Assembly (NCBI GenBank): GCA_023053545.1
Contig: JAKZAN010000005.1
Coordinates: forward strand, 9,300,001-9,364,000
Source: Lepidurus packardi
Lineage: Eukaryota; Arthropoda; Branchiopoda; Notostraca; Triopsidae
Direction: 5' to 3'
DNA length: 64,000 nucleotides
Shown: positions 10,490 to 23,290 of the stretch, piece by piece
How positions within the stretch are numbered: position 1 is the first letter of the stretch
Layout: each line of letters begins with the position of its first letter
The notes under the pieces: generated by a model
The model's database searches: none
What the model saw: only the letters and a program-made list of their open reading frames with translations
What the model was told of the DNA's origin: nothing
Position numbers and translations under genes: made by a program

Positions 10490-13400
10490 TTAAGAGAACA
10501 ACGCTTTAACTTGTTTTGCGCATTCAGAGACTTTAATGGGTTCCACTACGTTAACTAGCTCCTGGACGATCCTCTTAGCATCAATAGATTGTGCTAACGC
10601 CACAGCCTCTTCGTCCTCGTACAATAGGGTCCCCAATCCGACCAACGCTCGGAATTGTGCTTCTCCATCCTTCGCCAGCTCCAAGATTTCAACTAGAACA
10701 TTAACCGTCTTAGATTTCAGCTCCAGCGCCAGTTCGTCTTTCTTAGCTTTTTCTCCAAAAAGCAGAATAACCGTGTTTAGAACCAACGTCGCTGCCGCCA
10801 CCTGGATGTTCTTCACCTGAGGAGCCGGAGTTGAAACAGGCAAAGCTTTCAAAGTTCCCAAAACTCCCACCAATAGCGAATCACAGTTTTGGCGAACAAT
10901 ATCCTGACCAGATTTGTGAAGGCACAAGTTCGCCAACGCTCGCAAAGCCAGTAAGATATTAGGAGGGACTGGCAAGGGGGAGGCGCTGATGAAAGGCGCT
11001 AAATACGGGTAAATCTTGGTGTGACCAGAAATGGCTTGGAACAGTTTCTCTTGGCGAAGGGCTAAACGCAGCAAATCCAACACAGGAAACAGGAACTCTG
11101 TGGGGGAACAAAAGAACTATCAATAATTTTTCTCTTTTGATTAGTCAATACAGTTAATTTAGCCAATAAATGCGCTGTTTGAGTACCTGGTGGCCATTCC
11201 ATTAGCGTTTTAAGGGTCTGTATAGGAAGTTGGTCGAAAGTATCGCCTTCTCGAGCTACAGCAGCCAAAGAAGGAATCAGTTCTGCCACGACTCGGACAT
11301 CTGGACTGACCCGTTCGTTGAATTCCTTAATTTTGCCCAAAATTGCATCCACGTTTGCTTGGTCAAAGCGTAAACAGGTTTGGATAGGAAAATACCGCGC
11401 TAAAATACAGAGAAGCATTAAAAAAATTAAAATAAACCATTTTTTTACAACTTCGTAGAAATCAGTGTTCCTGATAACTTTCCTGATAATCCTGATAACT
11501 TTTCTTGTCGGACCTTAGATAGCTTTAAATCATTCGTTAACTTCTGTCGATCCGATCCGATCAAGTACTGCAAAGCTTCACAAAAATCTAAATTCGGAAC
11601 TTTGATCGAAACTTCAATCCGAAGATCCGATCCTATCAAAGTTAACGTTCGTTCAGAGATCAGATCATCTTTGTGGGAAACAATAATAACAACAAATTTC
11701 GAATAAAATAAAAAAATACACTAAAAATTACATTGTTGCCACAAGATGGCCTGATTTGATCGATAAGTATAAAAAAAATCCGATCAAATGATCGGATAAA
11801 TCTGACGAACGTTTTTGAAAGATCCGGAACACTGGTAGGAATCGATTTTTACTTTTCTGAATTTCTGTTGACATGGGCATGACCGTTCCAGCAGGCACGT
11901 ATCTCCCAGTCCCCGTGAAAGGATCAGCTCCTGGTAAAGTCTGAGATGATGGACGTGCTGCGCCTGACGACCCTGGAACATATCGATTTCCTCCTGGAAA
12001 CAGATGAGAATTAATTACATTTGTTCCTTAAAAGTTCTCGGTAAAACTGCTTAGAAGTCAAATCACCCGTAAAGGGGTCAGCATAGGATCCAGTAGATGC
12101 AGTAACTGCGTTCAATTGCGTCGAGGGAATATTCTTGATAATAAAGTTGGCAATTTCGTCTAGAAAGTGCTGGCTAAGATTGTGTTGGTGAATGAACTTC
12201 TGGGCGGCCGTATAAGGATCATCTCCGATGTTGTAGGGTAGTTTCAAGTGTGGTTTGCCTTCCTCGATATCCACGCTAAAGACGTAGTCATACGCTTGAC
12301 CCATGTACATGGTTTTGGCGCCGGTTTTATCCGCATCGCCCTCTGTAGCTGCTCCGACCACGTCACCAATCTTAACCCATTCACTTTGAGCTGTGGACCA
12401 GCTGTAACACGTCACAAGTGCGCCCTGACGCACAAGTTTCGTCTGCCCTTCTCTTTTTCCTGGCTCATACAAGGATTCAGGTCCAGGCAACCTAAAATCA
12501 AAGAATTGAATTAATATTTTTTTTTTTTACTATTTCCAGGAAATTTACTCGCTGACTTTTACTCCTCCTAATTCTTGCTGAGCTGCTAAAGTAGTTGAAG
12601 CGAGTTCTTCCTGGAAAGCTGTCTGTATATCAGTTGAAGCTTTTAAGGCAGGGTCAGCAGTAAAAACTCTGATGACACCGTCACTGAAAATAAATGGTTT
12701 AATTGACTTAAAGAAATAAATGTTGATTTTACCTGCTTCCTGAGACTAAATCATTATTGTATAAAGAAGCTAAGGCCCATACGCTTTGAGATGGCAAATG
12801 GATCGTTTGCAAGCAATCTGTGTTTCCTTCTAAAGACCACAAACGAATTGAGCGATCTTCCCCAGAACTGGCGAAATGGCGACCATCAGCCAAGACAGTT
12901 AGGCTACAGAATATGGATCCAAAAGTTAGAAAAATACGATATGAGAAGAGGAAAGCCGTTCTAGGTACCCATAAACGTAGTTTGTGTGGCCATAGAAGAC
13001 TTGGGAGCATTCTCCAGTAATGAGCCATCGTCTTATGGAGGCATCGTTGGCTGCTGACAGAAATTCTTTCGGGTTTAGAACTGCCAATGCTCGAACACAG
13101 TCTGTGTGCCCCAGGAACTTGCGAGCGATCTGAGTTCCTTGCCAAAGAACAATAGTTTTGTCGGCAGAACCAGTTAAGCCACACACATCGGTAAGAGAGG
13201 AGCCTGAGATCAATGCTACGCACCAAACAGCGGCTTCGTGGCAAGACAGAGTAGCTACGCACTCTTCACCTTGCCACACTTTAGCTGTTTTATCCCATGA
13301 GCCACTAATAAGGAAGTTCTGGCCCACCGTCAACGCACAAACTAAATACAAAATAGGAATGAAATAATTTTAGATGATGGGTACTTATTAGGAGCTAAGT

Positions 13401-13966
13401 TACCTGTGTTTGAATGGCCTTTAAGGACGAATACAGGCTCTGGGAAGAGCGGTTTATAGCCTCGGATTAAGTGATCGTTACTACCCGTAAAAACCAAGCC
13501 TTCTGGATAAGTTGTAGTTGGCAGCATGACACCAATCGCCGAGACGAAGCCTTGGTGACCAGAATAGGTCATGACGTCCGCAAAACCGATTCTAAGCAAA
13601 ACAAATTAACAACAGATTTGGTAAAATTGTATGAGGTTACGATATGATTAATTCTAGACACCCAAATATATTTTAGAATGAAACAGAGGACGACACATGA
13701 CAAATTAAATTAATCTGGTTAATTTATTCAATCAAGATCAGCTTAGGTTAAAAACCTCGAGTGTTCAGCGTTTTAAAGACGTCTTCTGACCCGAAACTCT
13801 TATGCCTCTAGCAATATTAATATGGAATTTACCCATCAGGACGCCATAGCTTGGCGGTTTTATCTCGAGACGCTGACAAAATACATCCATCTAAAGTGAC
13901 ACTTAACGCACGGACGTCTTTGGAATGGCCAGTTAAGACTGTTCGCAAAACGTAAGCGGTTTCCAT
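10490..13966 (-). CDS. PLAA: Phospholipase A2-activating protein (PLAA/Ufd3/Doa1 family)
   Basis: PLAA is a ubiquitin-binding cofactor of the p97/VCP ATPase that acts in ubiquitin-dependent sorting and turnover. Nine exons on the minus strand: 13966-13833, 13591-13404, 13341-12969, 12903-12733, 12683-12549, 12491-12067, 11993-11853, 11399-11187 and 11097-10490. They encode about 795 residues, equal to human PLAA. The N-terminal half is a WD40 propeller ([67 protein letters not shown]). The PFU ubiquitin-binding domain follows ([40 protein letters not shown]). [15 protein letters not shown] and [13 protein letters not shown] are the family linker repeats. The C-terminus is an armadillo-like PUL domain ending [13 protein letters not shown]. 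The donor at 12066 was chosen because it restores [12 protein letters not shown]; reading on would give a stop. Confidence 0.95.
11400..11852 (-). other. PLAA intron 7, rich in GATC-containing palindromes
   Basis: This 453 bp intron is much longer than its neighbours. It is A+T-rich and holds clustered GATC/CGATC/GATCGG motifs (about 11550-11560, 11620-11635, 11655-11668, 11757-11763 and 11780-11797) plus repeated CCTGATAA near 11470-11500. It may be a decayed repeat. No gene is seen. Confidence 0.5.
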
Positions 13967-14220
13967 GGATCACACGGTAATTCACGAATAGAAACAACCG
14001 TAATGCTCGGTAAGTGATCAAGCGAATTCCAACCACCGAACTTATAAACATGGATATGAGTAAATAATGAACAGCGAATCAGGAACAAATGGAAAATAGA
14101 CAAAAGTATGAGCTTCGAACGCTTCCAATTATGAATTTGTAAATAATTGTTAAACTTTTGGTGCGTCTTCGTGAAACTTTCTTACTTTAGGCAACTTAGC
14201 GGTCATAGTTAACTTTAAAA
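13967..14220. promoter_or_regulatory. Divergent intergenic spacer between PLAA and SLC25A26
   Basis: The 254 bp between the opposed start codons must contain both transcription start regions. No specific element was recognised. Confidence 0.5.
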
Positions 14221-15333
14221 ATGAGTGAATCTCCGTGGTGGAGATATATGATGGTAAATTTAAAAAAGTCAATTGACATAAGTATTCGAAACGTTTACGA
14301 TGTTCTAATTTCTTTTTATTTTATACAGGCCGGTGGAGCTGCAGGGACAGCTGTCGATGTAATTTTATTTCCATTGGACACCTTAAAAACCAGATTACAA
14401 AGCCCAGTTGGTTTTGCCAAAGCCGGAGGTTTCAGAGGCATTTATTCTGGGGTTGGTCCTGCGGCACTCGGATCGGCACCGATTGGTAAATAAACATAAC
14501 TTTAGCTTAATAAAAACGCTGATTATCTTTGCATTTAGCTGCCACATTCTTCTGTTCCTACGAAGCAGTTAAAGCTATGGGATCCAAAACTTGGGGCCAA
14601 AATAACCCATTTGTTCATATGGGAGCCGCAGCTGTTGGCGAATGCGTAATATTAACTAGAATATGGAGCATATTAATTAAAACTAGTATTTTATTAGGCA
14701 GCTTGCATTATTCGTGTACCTGTAGAAATTATCAAACAAAGAAGGCAAGCGTTATACCACACATCAAGTCTCCACCTCTTTAAATCGGTTTTAAAGTCGG
14801 AAGGTATCTGGGGACTTTATCGCGGATACCTAACCACAGTTTTGCGTGAAATTCCCTTTTCTTTCATCCAGTTTCCCTTATGGGAAGCTAGCAAAGCTGC
14901 CTGGAGCCGAAATCAAGGGTCTCCGTTGTACCCTTGGCAGTCAGCGATTTGCGGAGCTCTATCAGGTATTTCAAAGCAAGAAAGAAAAAAAAAGAAAAAC
15001 TCAAATGCGTTATCTCGTGGGTAGGAGGAATCGCTGCTGGACTTACCACACCCTTGGATGTGGCTAAAACTCGGATTATGTTAGCGGATAAGACCAGTCA
15101 AGATGCTCGGGGTCATCTTTTTCCTGTCCTTCGCCAAATTTATACTCGTCAGGGTTGGAGAGGGTAAGATGACAGAAAATTAGACTTCTGTTTATATTGT
15201 AATGGTTAGTTAATTCAGTATGTATCCCCCCAGACTTTTCGCTGGAGTTCTGCCGCGGGTTCTCTGGATTTCTGGGGGTGGTGCGATATTTTTGGGTGTA
15301 TATGACAAAGTGCAAGTTTTACTGAAAACATGA
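14221..15333 (+). CDS. SLC25A26: Mitochondrial S-adenosylmethionine carrier
   Basis: This inner-membrane carrier exchanges cytosolic S-adenosylmethionine for mitochondrial S-adenosylhomocysteine. Six exons: 14221-14253, 14329-14485, 14539-14645, 14698-14965, 15025-15163 and 15234-15333, giving 267 residues (human 274). It has the three-repeat carrier structure with all three Px[DE]xx[KR] signatures: [20 protein letters not shown] and [13 protein letters not shown]-carrier features include [57 protein letters not shown] and [17 protein letters not shown]. The first exon has only 11 codons. An AATAAA lies at 15413-15418. Confidence 0.95.
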
Positions 15334-15779
15334 TATCACGTCCTGTCAGTCATGGGGTTTCGTAGGATAGAGAATAGTTTTATTTGCTCAACAGTTTAAG
15401 TGCCATATGTTGAATAAACGATAATTTTGAAGAAAAATTCTCGAAAGTCATAAATTTAATTTTCCTAGTCTAAGTTCAGCTATCTAGACCGACAACGTAC
15501 CCACTCATACATTTAGAGTTACATCAGGTCCCCAATCACCTTGCTAATTCCCTTCTTGATTCATACAAAGTTTCACTCCGAAATTTTACCCAAAATGCAG
15601 AAGCTATCGCCATCTACCGAGATTTTATTTCTCAAAAGAGCCCCGCACACGTAGATGGCGTTGGGTCTCTTAAGTAGTGCTATAATTGTAGCAGGGCCAT
15701 TCAATTATTTACATTGTGCCTCTGAAACGTGAGAAAACACTAATTCTTTCTAATTTTAAGAATTTCGTGGTCGTCAATT

Positions 15780-16600
15780 ATGGAAGAAAATAACGATGCT
15801 TTATCTACTCCTACTTTCCTATCTGGTGACGGTCAATACGTTCCCCACGAAGGTAAAATCCTAAGTTTTAATATCTTAATTCTACAAACCAATTAGCAAT
15901 TTCCGTTTGCAAACGTGGCAATGTACTGTACGTTTAAAATCTTATTGTATAGATGGAAATGAAAACCACTTGCTTGAACCTGGCGATAACAGCTTAAGTG
16001 GGGAAGGAGCTGACGACTCGGGCGCTGAAAGTAGTGATCGTTCTGGTCATCCTTTGCGAGAACAAGACCGTTTTTTACCTATCGCTAATGTAGCTCGCAT
16101 CATGAAGAAGTCCATTCCAAAAAGTGGCAAAGTAAACCCTATTTTCCGTGGAAATCCTCTCTTTTAACCTGTTTTTCATCTCTAGATTGCCAAAGACGCT
16201 CGTGAATGCGTCCAAGAATGCGTTTCAGAGTTCATCAGCTTCATTACCAGCGAAGCTAGCGATCGCTGTCACCAAGAAAAACGCAAAACCATCAACGGAG
16301 AGGATATCCTATTTGCCATGTCCACTTTAGGCTTCGACAACTACGTAGAACCCTTGAAAGTTTATCTCCAGAAATTCCGCGAGTCCATGAAAGGCGAAAA
16401 GTCCTTGACCGAGTCTTTAGAAGAAACCGAAGAAGAGAGTTATGGTAATGAACCCACAAATTTGCATTTGTTTTTAAAAATATTTTCTTGTCTTAGACCC
16501 TAACAGTTTAACCAGTGCAACCGTCTCAGCTGACCAGCAAGGCACCACCAATATGATCTTCTATAGCGGAGGACAAATGACCCAATTTCCACTCTCTTAA
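15780..16600 (+). CDS. NFYB: Nuclear transcription factor Y subunit beta
   Basis: NF-YB pairs with NF-YC through histone folds and, with NF-YA, binds CCAAT boxes. Four exons: 15780-15852, 15953-16131, 16186-16444 and 16497-16600, giving 204 residues (human 207). The histone-fold core spans about residues 55-145: [60 protein letters not shown] and [20 protein letters not shown]. These are almost invariant from yeast to man. The N-terminus is acidic and Ser-rich, and the C-terminus is short and polar. AATAAA overlaps the stop codon region at 16600-16605. Confidence 0.97.
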
Positions 16601-17466
16601 ATAAACATTTTCTCGCTAAATTAAAAAAAAAATGTCTATTTTTACCGTGGAAATGTACAAACATGTCAACATACGCTCATCATATTGAATCCACCAAACA
16701 CTTTGTCACTATTTTTTCCTTTTTTCTGGCTGTCCCGTGTGGGCACAGTTGGTTATTTTTAAATGACCAAGAGATCTTAAGCTTGTCGTCAATACAAAAG
16801 TATCACATCCAAAAAACACTTTCTTGTCCTCTTTTTACCTGGTCCTCATTCAGCATATACTCTTCATGCACGCATTGGTTGAGCAACGAAAAACTAAACC
16901 AAATTGAACACGTCAGGTACCCACAGGAATTGAATGGACGAAACCCACAAAAAAGTTACACCTACACAAACTAGAAAAGCTAATTCTGTATGACAAAAAA
17001 AAAAACTCTTGCTGCACCTTTTCAGCCGTTCAAAATAGAATAAACGAACATGAATGGAACATATGGAATCTTACATGGGAACTATCTTAACCTCATGATT
17101 GACCTCTATAGAATGGACAGTGATGGAAAGTAGAAACACAGTATACAATTTTGAAGAATGGGGTTTGAGAATTCGAAGAAATACTGAACACTTAAGACAA
17201 ACTAACTATCAAGGCACCTTTTAGGGAGGGGAATTTAAGTCTGGGTCAAACTTAAACGGTTTCTTATTTGACGAATACCCTGTGTATAACCTAAGCTGCC
17301 TGTCTATGAAAAAATCTACATGGAATCAAGAATTTTCTAATAAAAAGGATTCATTGTTACGCTTCTTAAAAAGTGCAAGAAAAGATAGTCGTCCCACATG
17401 ACAGGATAAAAGTGGCCTCCTTCGTAGGTCGAATTGTGGTTACGAAATAAGAAATTATTGTACACT
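16601..17466. other. Convergent 3' spacer between NF-YB and FoxN gene
   Basis: This 866 bp should hold the 3' UTRs of both converging genes. I see no coding signal. Confidence 0.5.
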
Positions 17467-19175
17467 TTAAACGCTCCCCAAGCGATGGCCGGCAGTCATC
17501 AACAGCATCTCTGTGGAGTAGGGCTTGGTGACGGGGTAAACAAAGGTGGATGAGCTCCGCCCCGTCGACGAAATCCGCTGTCTTTTCTCGGGATTGTTAA
17601 AACGAGAGAGGATGCTCACGTCCAAGTTCACATCTTCCTCTTCCAGGTAATCGTCCCCAGCTTCAGACTAGAATAATGATGTAAAAGATCACAGTATTTA
17701 CACAAAACTACCACAGACCTTGTAAGCTTTTCTTTGTTACAATGTTGGCAAGTTTGAATTGACGCGCACTTTCGTAGATTGTTACCTGTGAACTGGGACG
17801 AGAACGAGTGCCAATGACGTCAATGGGCGATTCCGCCGCTTCGGGACTGGGATCTGGCACCGACGTGAAAATCCTGTCTTTAAAAGACAAAGCTGTGGAC
17901 GTCGCTTCCTCCGTTTCCTCGTCTTCTGACTCTGTGCTGGCCCCCGCGCCATAATCGAGTTTCAATTCCCCCCGTTCGAGAACTTCCAAGATATCCGGGA
18001 AGGCCATAGCTCTTCGAATAGCAGATGGATCTTTTCTAGACCATTTGGCCACTTCGTCGTCCATTTTCGTCACTTTGGCCGGGTTCAAGGCCCACAAACA
18101 GCCTTTGCGCGTGTTAGCTCCTGCGGAGGGTTTCTCAATTTTCTCGAAGCATTTGTTCAGGCTCAAGTTATGGCGTACCGAGTTCTTCCACCCCGCGGGT
18201 GCGGTCTTGAAGTATGGAAAATGTTGACTACAGAAATAAATAAGTTTTTTTTAAGTAAATTAAATTCCCTAGAAAATGAGCATAAAATAGATATAAGTAC
18301 CACATGAAACGATAGATTTCAGACACCGGTAAACATCCAGTTCGACTATTTTTCAGCGCTAGGGCGATCAGACATGAGTAGGAGTATGCGGGCTTGGGTA
18401 AAGTGGATCCTTCGACTGCATCTTCCAGTCGAAGTGGATCCTTCGGCAATGGTTTGGCTTTTGTCTGCTTGGTTTCGCTCGCTCTGCGATGAGGAACTCG
18501 GGCGCTTACGGGCGCAGGACTGGCGGGGGACGGAGAGTGAGCATCTAAGTAGTACGGCTTCAAACAGATGGTCTTGGGCGAATCGGGGTTGTACATTGGC
18601 TCTCTTTTAACGCTGAATCCCGAGAAATTCCTACGCGGACTTTCCGAGACGTAACTCTCAGGTAGGATGCTGAGCGGGTTTACCAAAACGTCCGTCGAGT
18701 CTGAATCGAGGGCCAAAGTGGGATGGTGGGAGATGTGGGTGTGTCCGTTGCCCGTAGAATGCGATAATAGGTTTCCGCCCCCATCGAGCCAAGGTCCTAA
18801 GCTACCCAGGCTGCTTAAACTGCTTACGCCAATCTCGGAATGGATGGGATCCGAGTCCAAGTCGCCAATTTCAACTTCTAAACGCTCCAATCGGTCCAAT
18901 CGCTCCATGTCTGATTCCATTCGAACGATCTGATCCAATTTGTCGAAATCCGCATTGGTGAGACCTGGGCCAACTTCGGATAAACTAATACCCAAGCCTA
19001 AGCCATTGAGTAATTCGCTGCCCGAACCCCCTGAACCCAAGGTATAATTGCTGAGGAAGAAACTGTCGTGGTCCGGATCAGGCTTAATGATATCGATCTC
19101 TGATAGGTCGAATAGATTCTCCAGCGAATGGTTAAAGGCTTGCTTGGCGCTCGCTTTGGGCGGAATCAGATCCAT
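17467..19175 (-). CDS. Forkhead transcription factor of the FoxN1/4 class (jumeau-like)
   Basis: Three coding exons on the minus strand, 19175-18301, 18227-17786 and 17667-17467, give about 505 residues. The forkhead domain spans about residues 268-365: [62 protein letters not shown] and [17 protein letters not shown]. An intron splits it inside the codon after [18 protein letters not shown] and the KCFEK recognition-helix end point to the FoxN1/4 subclass (fly jumu) over FoxN2/3 or other Fox groups. The long acidic Ser/Leu-rich N-terminus may be an activation region. The C-terminus ends [15 protein letters not shown]. The donor 18300-18299 (GTACTT) is supported by a clean join to CQHFPYFK. 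Confidence 0.92.
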
Positions 19176-21198
19176 TGTGGGGGAACGTGAGAAACTTAAC
19201 GTTGCAAAACAGTTTTTCGCAAAGGAAATGGCTTTCTAGATAAGTCTGAGGAAACAGAGAAGTTTTTATTAATAATCTGCTCATGAATCTGATTGCTTAA
19301 CATCAATTTATTAGCATGAATTGCGTTATTTGGTTCTATTGATTCAACGGTTCCACCGAGCAGATTACTTTTGGAGAATAAAAGTAAATTGAGAAGTAAA
19401 TAAGTATAATCCGATAATGAAATGCCATTAAATTGTTAATAATTAATTAGGGAATTAATAGCAAGAGGAACAATAACGTACATTATGAAGGATTACAGCT
19501 TCAAAAAGAACAAAGAATTGAGATGAACAACGGACATAATAAAGCAGTAAATTAATTACAGTTAAACAAAAAAATTATAATCCACCCTCTATTAAATGGC
19601 TTTTAGTTGTACTGTACTTGAAATGCAACATGAACTGAACGAGAACTTGGAGCATTTTGCCCGAATTATTTTTCTTTTTGAATCACAAAAGGCGGGTTGG
19701 CGAGTGGCGCCATATTTACTACACACAAATGAGACAACGGCGCTCCCGCCTTCGTATTCCATGTATATCCTTACGTTGACCTTGAGTAAAATTTACGCAC
19801 TTCGCCTTGATCGTATTGCTTAAATTAAGACTCTGCTGAAGAAAAAGACCAGTAAAGCGTACATTTAAATTAATTTTTAGCATGCTCATGCTGCTTCCGG
19901 TCAGGTTTTATGTCGCAACGAACTCTATTCAAAAGGAGGGAACCGCCAAAAGTGCTCAGATTTCCATGCGAAAAACCGGGAAATAAGGGATAAATTGTAT
20001 TACCTGGTACGCGAAGTTAATATCTATAGACAGGTCCAGACTTGTAAATTACGCAGCACTAATTCTCACCCGAAATCACGCAAATTTACCGCGTTTTTCA
20101 AACAAGTAAAATGGCGGGCTCCACACAGCCGACAACACCAGTCCAAGGCGAGGTGAACGTTGACGGACTTGCGGACAAAGACCGGCTTGGTTTAAAAACG
20201 CCGCGCTGCGATTGGCGCGCAAGAATCACATGACCCCGTTTCCATATTCTGGTTGGCCTACAGTGTATTCAGCCACGTTTAAATGGCCGATTTCTCTTCC
20301 CTTCGGTTTCTCGCATACCATAATACTGGATTCTTCTTTATCCGCCCCCCTCTCCTCCTCCTCCATAAAAAATTAAAGTATAAATCAACTGGGGAATTCT
20401 CAGCTAGTACAAAACTTGCATATAGTGTACACATGTGAGTAGTTACAGCAATAACGTATTAACTAGAAAAGTTAAATAACATAAGTTTAACGGCTTTCCA
20501 GCCGTAATTATTAGACATTTCTTTAACAAGAAGGTATACAAGTTAGACTTGCTTTTTCGCGGGCTCAAAGCAGAAGTCTTGGTCTTTTCCAAGGCTTTTC
20601 GAGAGCCTGGAGCAATAAAGAAATAAACCAGTATAAATACAAAAAGGGTGGAGGGGAAGAATAGAAGGGGGAGAGAAGGAACAGTATTTACAAAAGTCCC
20701 CCTTCCCTCCCTCTGCAGGTATAGAAGTTCCTCATTACTCTCCACATTCTATTGTGACGGATGGGCGAGTCTACTTTTCAACGTAAAAGGGGAAGTCGAC
20801 GGGAGTATTTTTCGAAAAAAAAAGCAAGACTTGTTTAGAGCTTCGGGAAACGCGAAAGGAAATAAACCTGACACCAGGGGCTATAAGACCCTGAACAGGA
20901 AATGAAAAAAAAAAGAACACCATATGGCCATCCCACTTGAGTTTCTTTGGGAAAACAACCGAAATCGGTTCGGTTTAGGAACCGCAAACAAGCTTCCTCG
21001 TTTACCTACCCGAACTATTGATCGTCAACGCGCGCATTATTGAGATAACAGGAAAATGAAAGAGTAGCGAAAGGTTTGATATCGGTATTAGAAGCGATTC
21101 GATACGATCCTAATACATGAGAGAATTTTTCTTGAAAATATTCTTGAAAATCTTGGGAAGATTCTGATTAACGAGTCGTTTCATACTCTACGGTCATG
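19176..21198. other. Gene-free 2.0 kb upstream of FoxN gene
   Basis: No coding region is supported. The part near 20100-20240 is less A+T-rich and may be promoter or first-exon sequence of the FoxN gene. Purine- and pyrimidine-rich patches occur near 20345-20365 and 20640-20715. The 3' UTR of the ninjurin gene should end in the right part. Confidence 0.5.
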
Positions 21199-22492
21199 CT
21201 ACACAACTCTTGGGACTGGAAGTGCTCCGCATGGTAGCCCCAGTTGGCTTACTCCTTCTACTCCAAACGAAGCGATAAAGATGTTAACGACGGTGATAAG
21301 AAAAATTAACGCCACCACTGCATTATTTATCCGTTTGGCGCGTTTTCTGCTTTCGATACCCTTTTGCTCTGCGTTATTATTGAGGACGAGGGCGAAACCT
21401 ACCACAATCTGGCAGAAAAATTTAACCAATATTTAATCTCGATTTTGGGTTAACTAGGTTCTTACCTGTAAAAATATGCTAATGGAAATTAAGACAATGG
21501 ATATATAATAATAGGCATCATACGCGTTACTACGTAATACGTAGCGTAATTGACTTCCATTGGCGGTTAGTAAGGCAATATCCATCATCCCTTGAGCAAT
21601 ATTCTTCTTTACTGAATACATGCCAGGCGCTTGGGGCATTTGCTATAAACGCAAATAAACCAACTGAGTTTCAATAAAGAGTCAAACTGGAAAAGTTAAA
21701 ATTTTATTATTAAAATCTTCACTTTTAAACATAAAATTTGCAAGAGAATTCTAAACATGATTTGCTACAATGCTGTAAATTCAAAAATATTCAGAAAAAA
21801 TTCTCCAGAGTTAATTTAAATCACATTTTTCTCTGAAGTTAACTTAAATCACATGAAAATGTAAAAAAAAAAGTAAAAAAAATTACTTATTAATTCCATC
21901 CAAAAAATTATGAAATCCAGAATTATTCAACAAATGGTTAACATTCTCTGAATAATTCTGAAATGAGTTGAAGAACAGTTGAAAATGTAGAATACTAAAT
22001 TAAGCGACAAAAAGTATATAAACAAATTAGAAAATGTTGAATATTTCGGTGACACCTCAAATTATCTGGTACTAAAATTTGTAAACAACACTGTAAGACA
22101 AGTCTATATCAAAGTCTTACCCCATGGGATGGAGGCTTCGGGAAACTCGAAGTTCTGCAATCGGGTGCATTAGATGGTCGACGCCTAGGTCCGGCATTTC
22201 CACCTCTTCCTACTTCCAACTCAGGTTGAGGATCCAATAATCCAGGGTCTAATCCAGTGTCAGGGCTATCAAATTCGTGTTCACTATCTCTTCTGGGTTG
22301 CCCCCCACCAGGGACGGTTTCATCGTCATCAACGTCAATCAATCCCACATCAATTCCATTCATTGCGTTCAAAGCTTCTCTCCAATCTTCATGGTCGTCT
22401 CTAGGCTCAATCAGGACTTCGGAAGGTCCGTTAGTTACAGTATAATTGCCCATAGAAGATAAAGGAATCAAAACATCCGGCTCCTCATCCAT
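21199..22492 (-). CDS. Ninjurin family membrane protein
   Basis: Ninjurins are small two-helix plasma membrane proteins linked to cell adhesion and, for NINJ1, to membrane rupture in lytic death. Three exons, 22492-22121, 21642-21466 and 21408-21199, encode 252 residues, all joined in phase 0. The ninjurin core is MYSVKKNIAQGMMDIALLTA, NGSQLRYVL, a first hydrophobic helix (YYYISIVLISISIFLQIVVG), KRINNAVVALIFLITVVNIF and then IASFGV. The first exon adds about 124 residues of acidic, Pro/Gly-rich N-terminus, longer than in vertebrate ninjurins but common in arthropod NijA-type proteins. Family is secure; which paralog is not. Confidence 0.9.
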
Positions 22493-23290
22493 TTTTCTTA
22501 AAAATTAAGATTCCTGGTCCAACTCAAACAAGTTTCCGCCTTCTCACAATTCTACCACATACCATTCAAGTAAACCTAACAGTAAACTTCATTAGATGTT
22601 TTAATTTTAAAAGCTCTCAATAGTTGAATACTCACGCTATTTGACAACTTCAGCAAAATATAGAAGTTCTTCAATCAAGAAGCTTGACAAAATAGGCGTC
22701 GCCTTCAATGAGAACTGACGAATATTTCATCAAATTTAAGGAACGAGGACCACAGACGCGTCAGCAGAATCATGGTCGTGACGTCATATTCAACCGGATT
22801 TTATTTCAAGGTTAACTTGTTCGATAAAGCTCAATTTATAAGAAAATGCATTGCTTAATAGGAAACCGAACGGGAAACTTGCATCCTTTTGCAAAATAAA
22901 AAGTCCGAAACCTTGCAATTATTTATTTTTCTGACGCCTATGGTTTATGTAATTTGTGTGCTCATGCATAACCTTGATATGATTAAAGGCGCTGCCAATA
23001 AATTACATCCCTGGCCTTCTTATACTAATATCTACAATACTCTTTTAAAATATAATTCGGGCTACAGTCTACGCCGGATCCAAGAAGAATCAGGGTATAT
23101 TTCTCGAAGTTTTCAAACGAAAAATTCCAAAAATCATAACTCGTGAAATAAAACTGGAAATTTAATCCATCTTTGACTGCAGGTAAACAAATAACTTCTA
23201 CATCAGAACCACTTAGAACAAATCTTAACTTACCTTATTCTTTTACTGTGTTAAAGACACTTCTCTTTCGTGTTCAGGTAAACCTCGAAA
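22493..23290. promoter_or_regulatory. Divergent spacer between ninjurin and acetyltransferase genes
   Basis: Roughly 800 bp contain the 5' UTRs of two opposed genes. A short open frame at 22889-23146 shows no recognisable protein features. A possible 5' UTR splice acceptor TTCAG ends at 23277. Confidence 0.45.

Noticed and set aside
11445..11639. Possible extra PLAA exon in the long intron
   Set aside because: Including it breaks the phase needed to join QK to [14 protein letters not shown], which matches the family when the intron is removed.
22889..23146. 85-codon plus-strand open frame upstream of acetyltransferase copy 1
   Set aside because: Composition is ordinary and I see no family. 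It fits a 5' UTR or intergenic sequence better.
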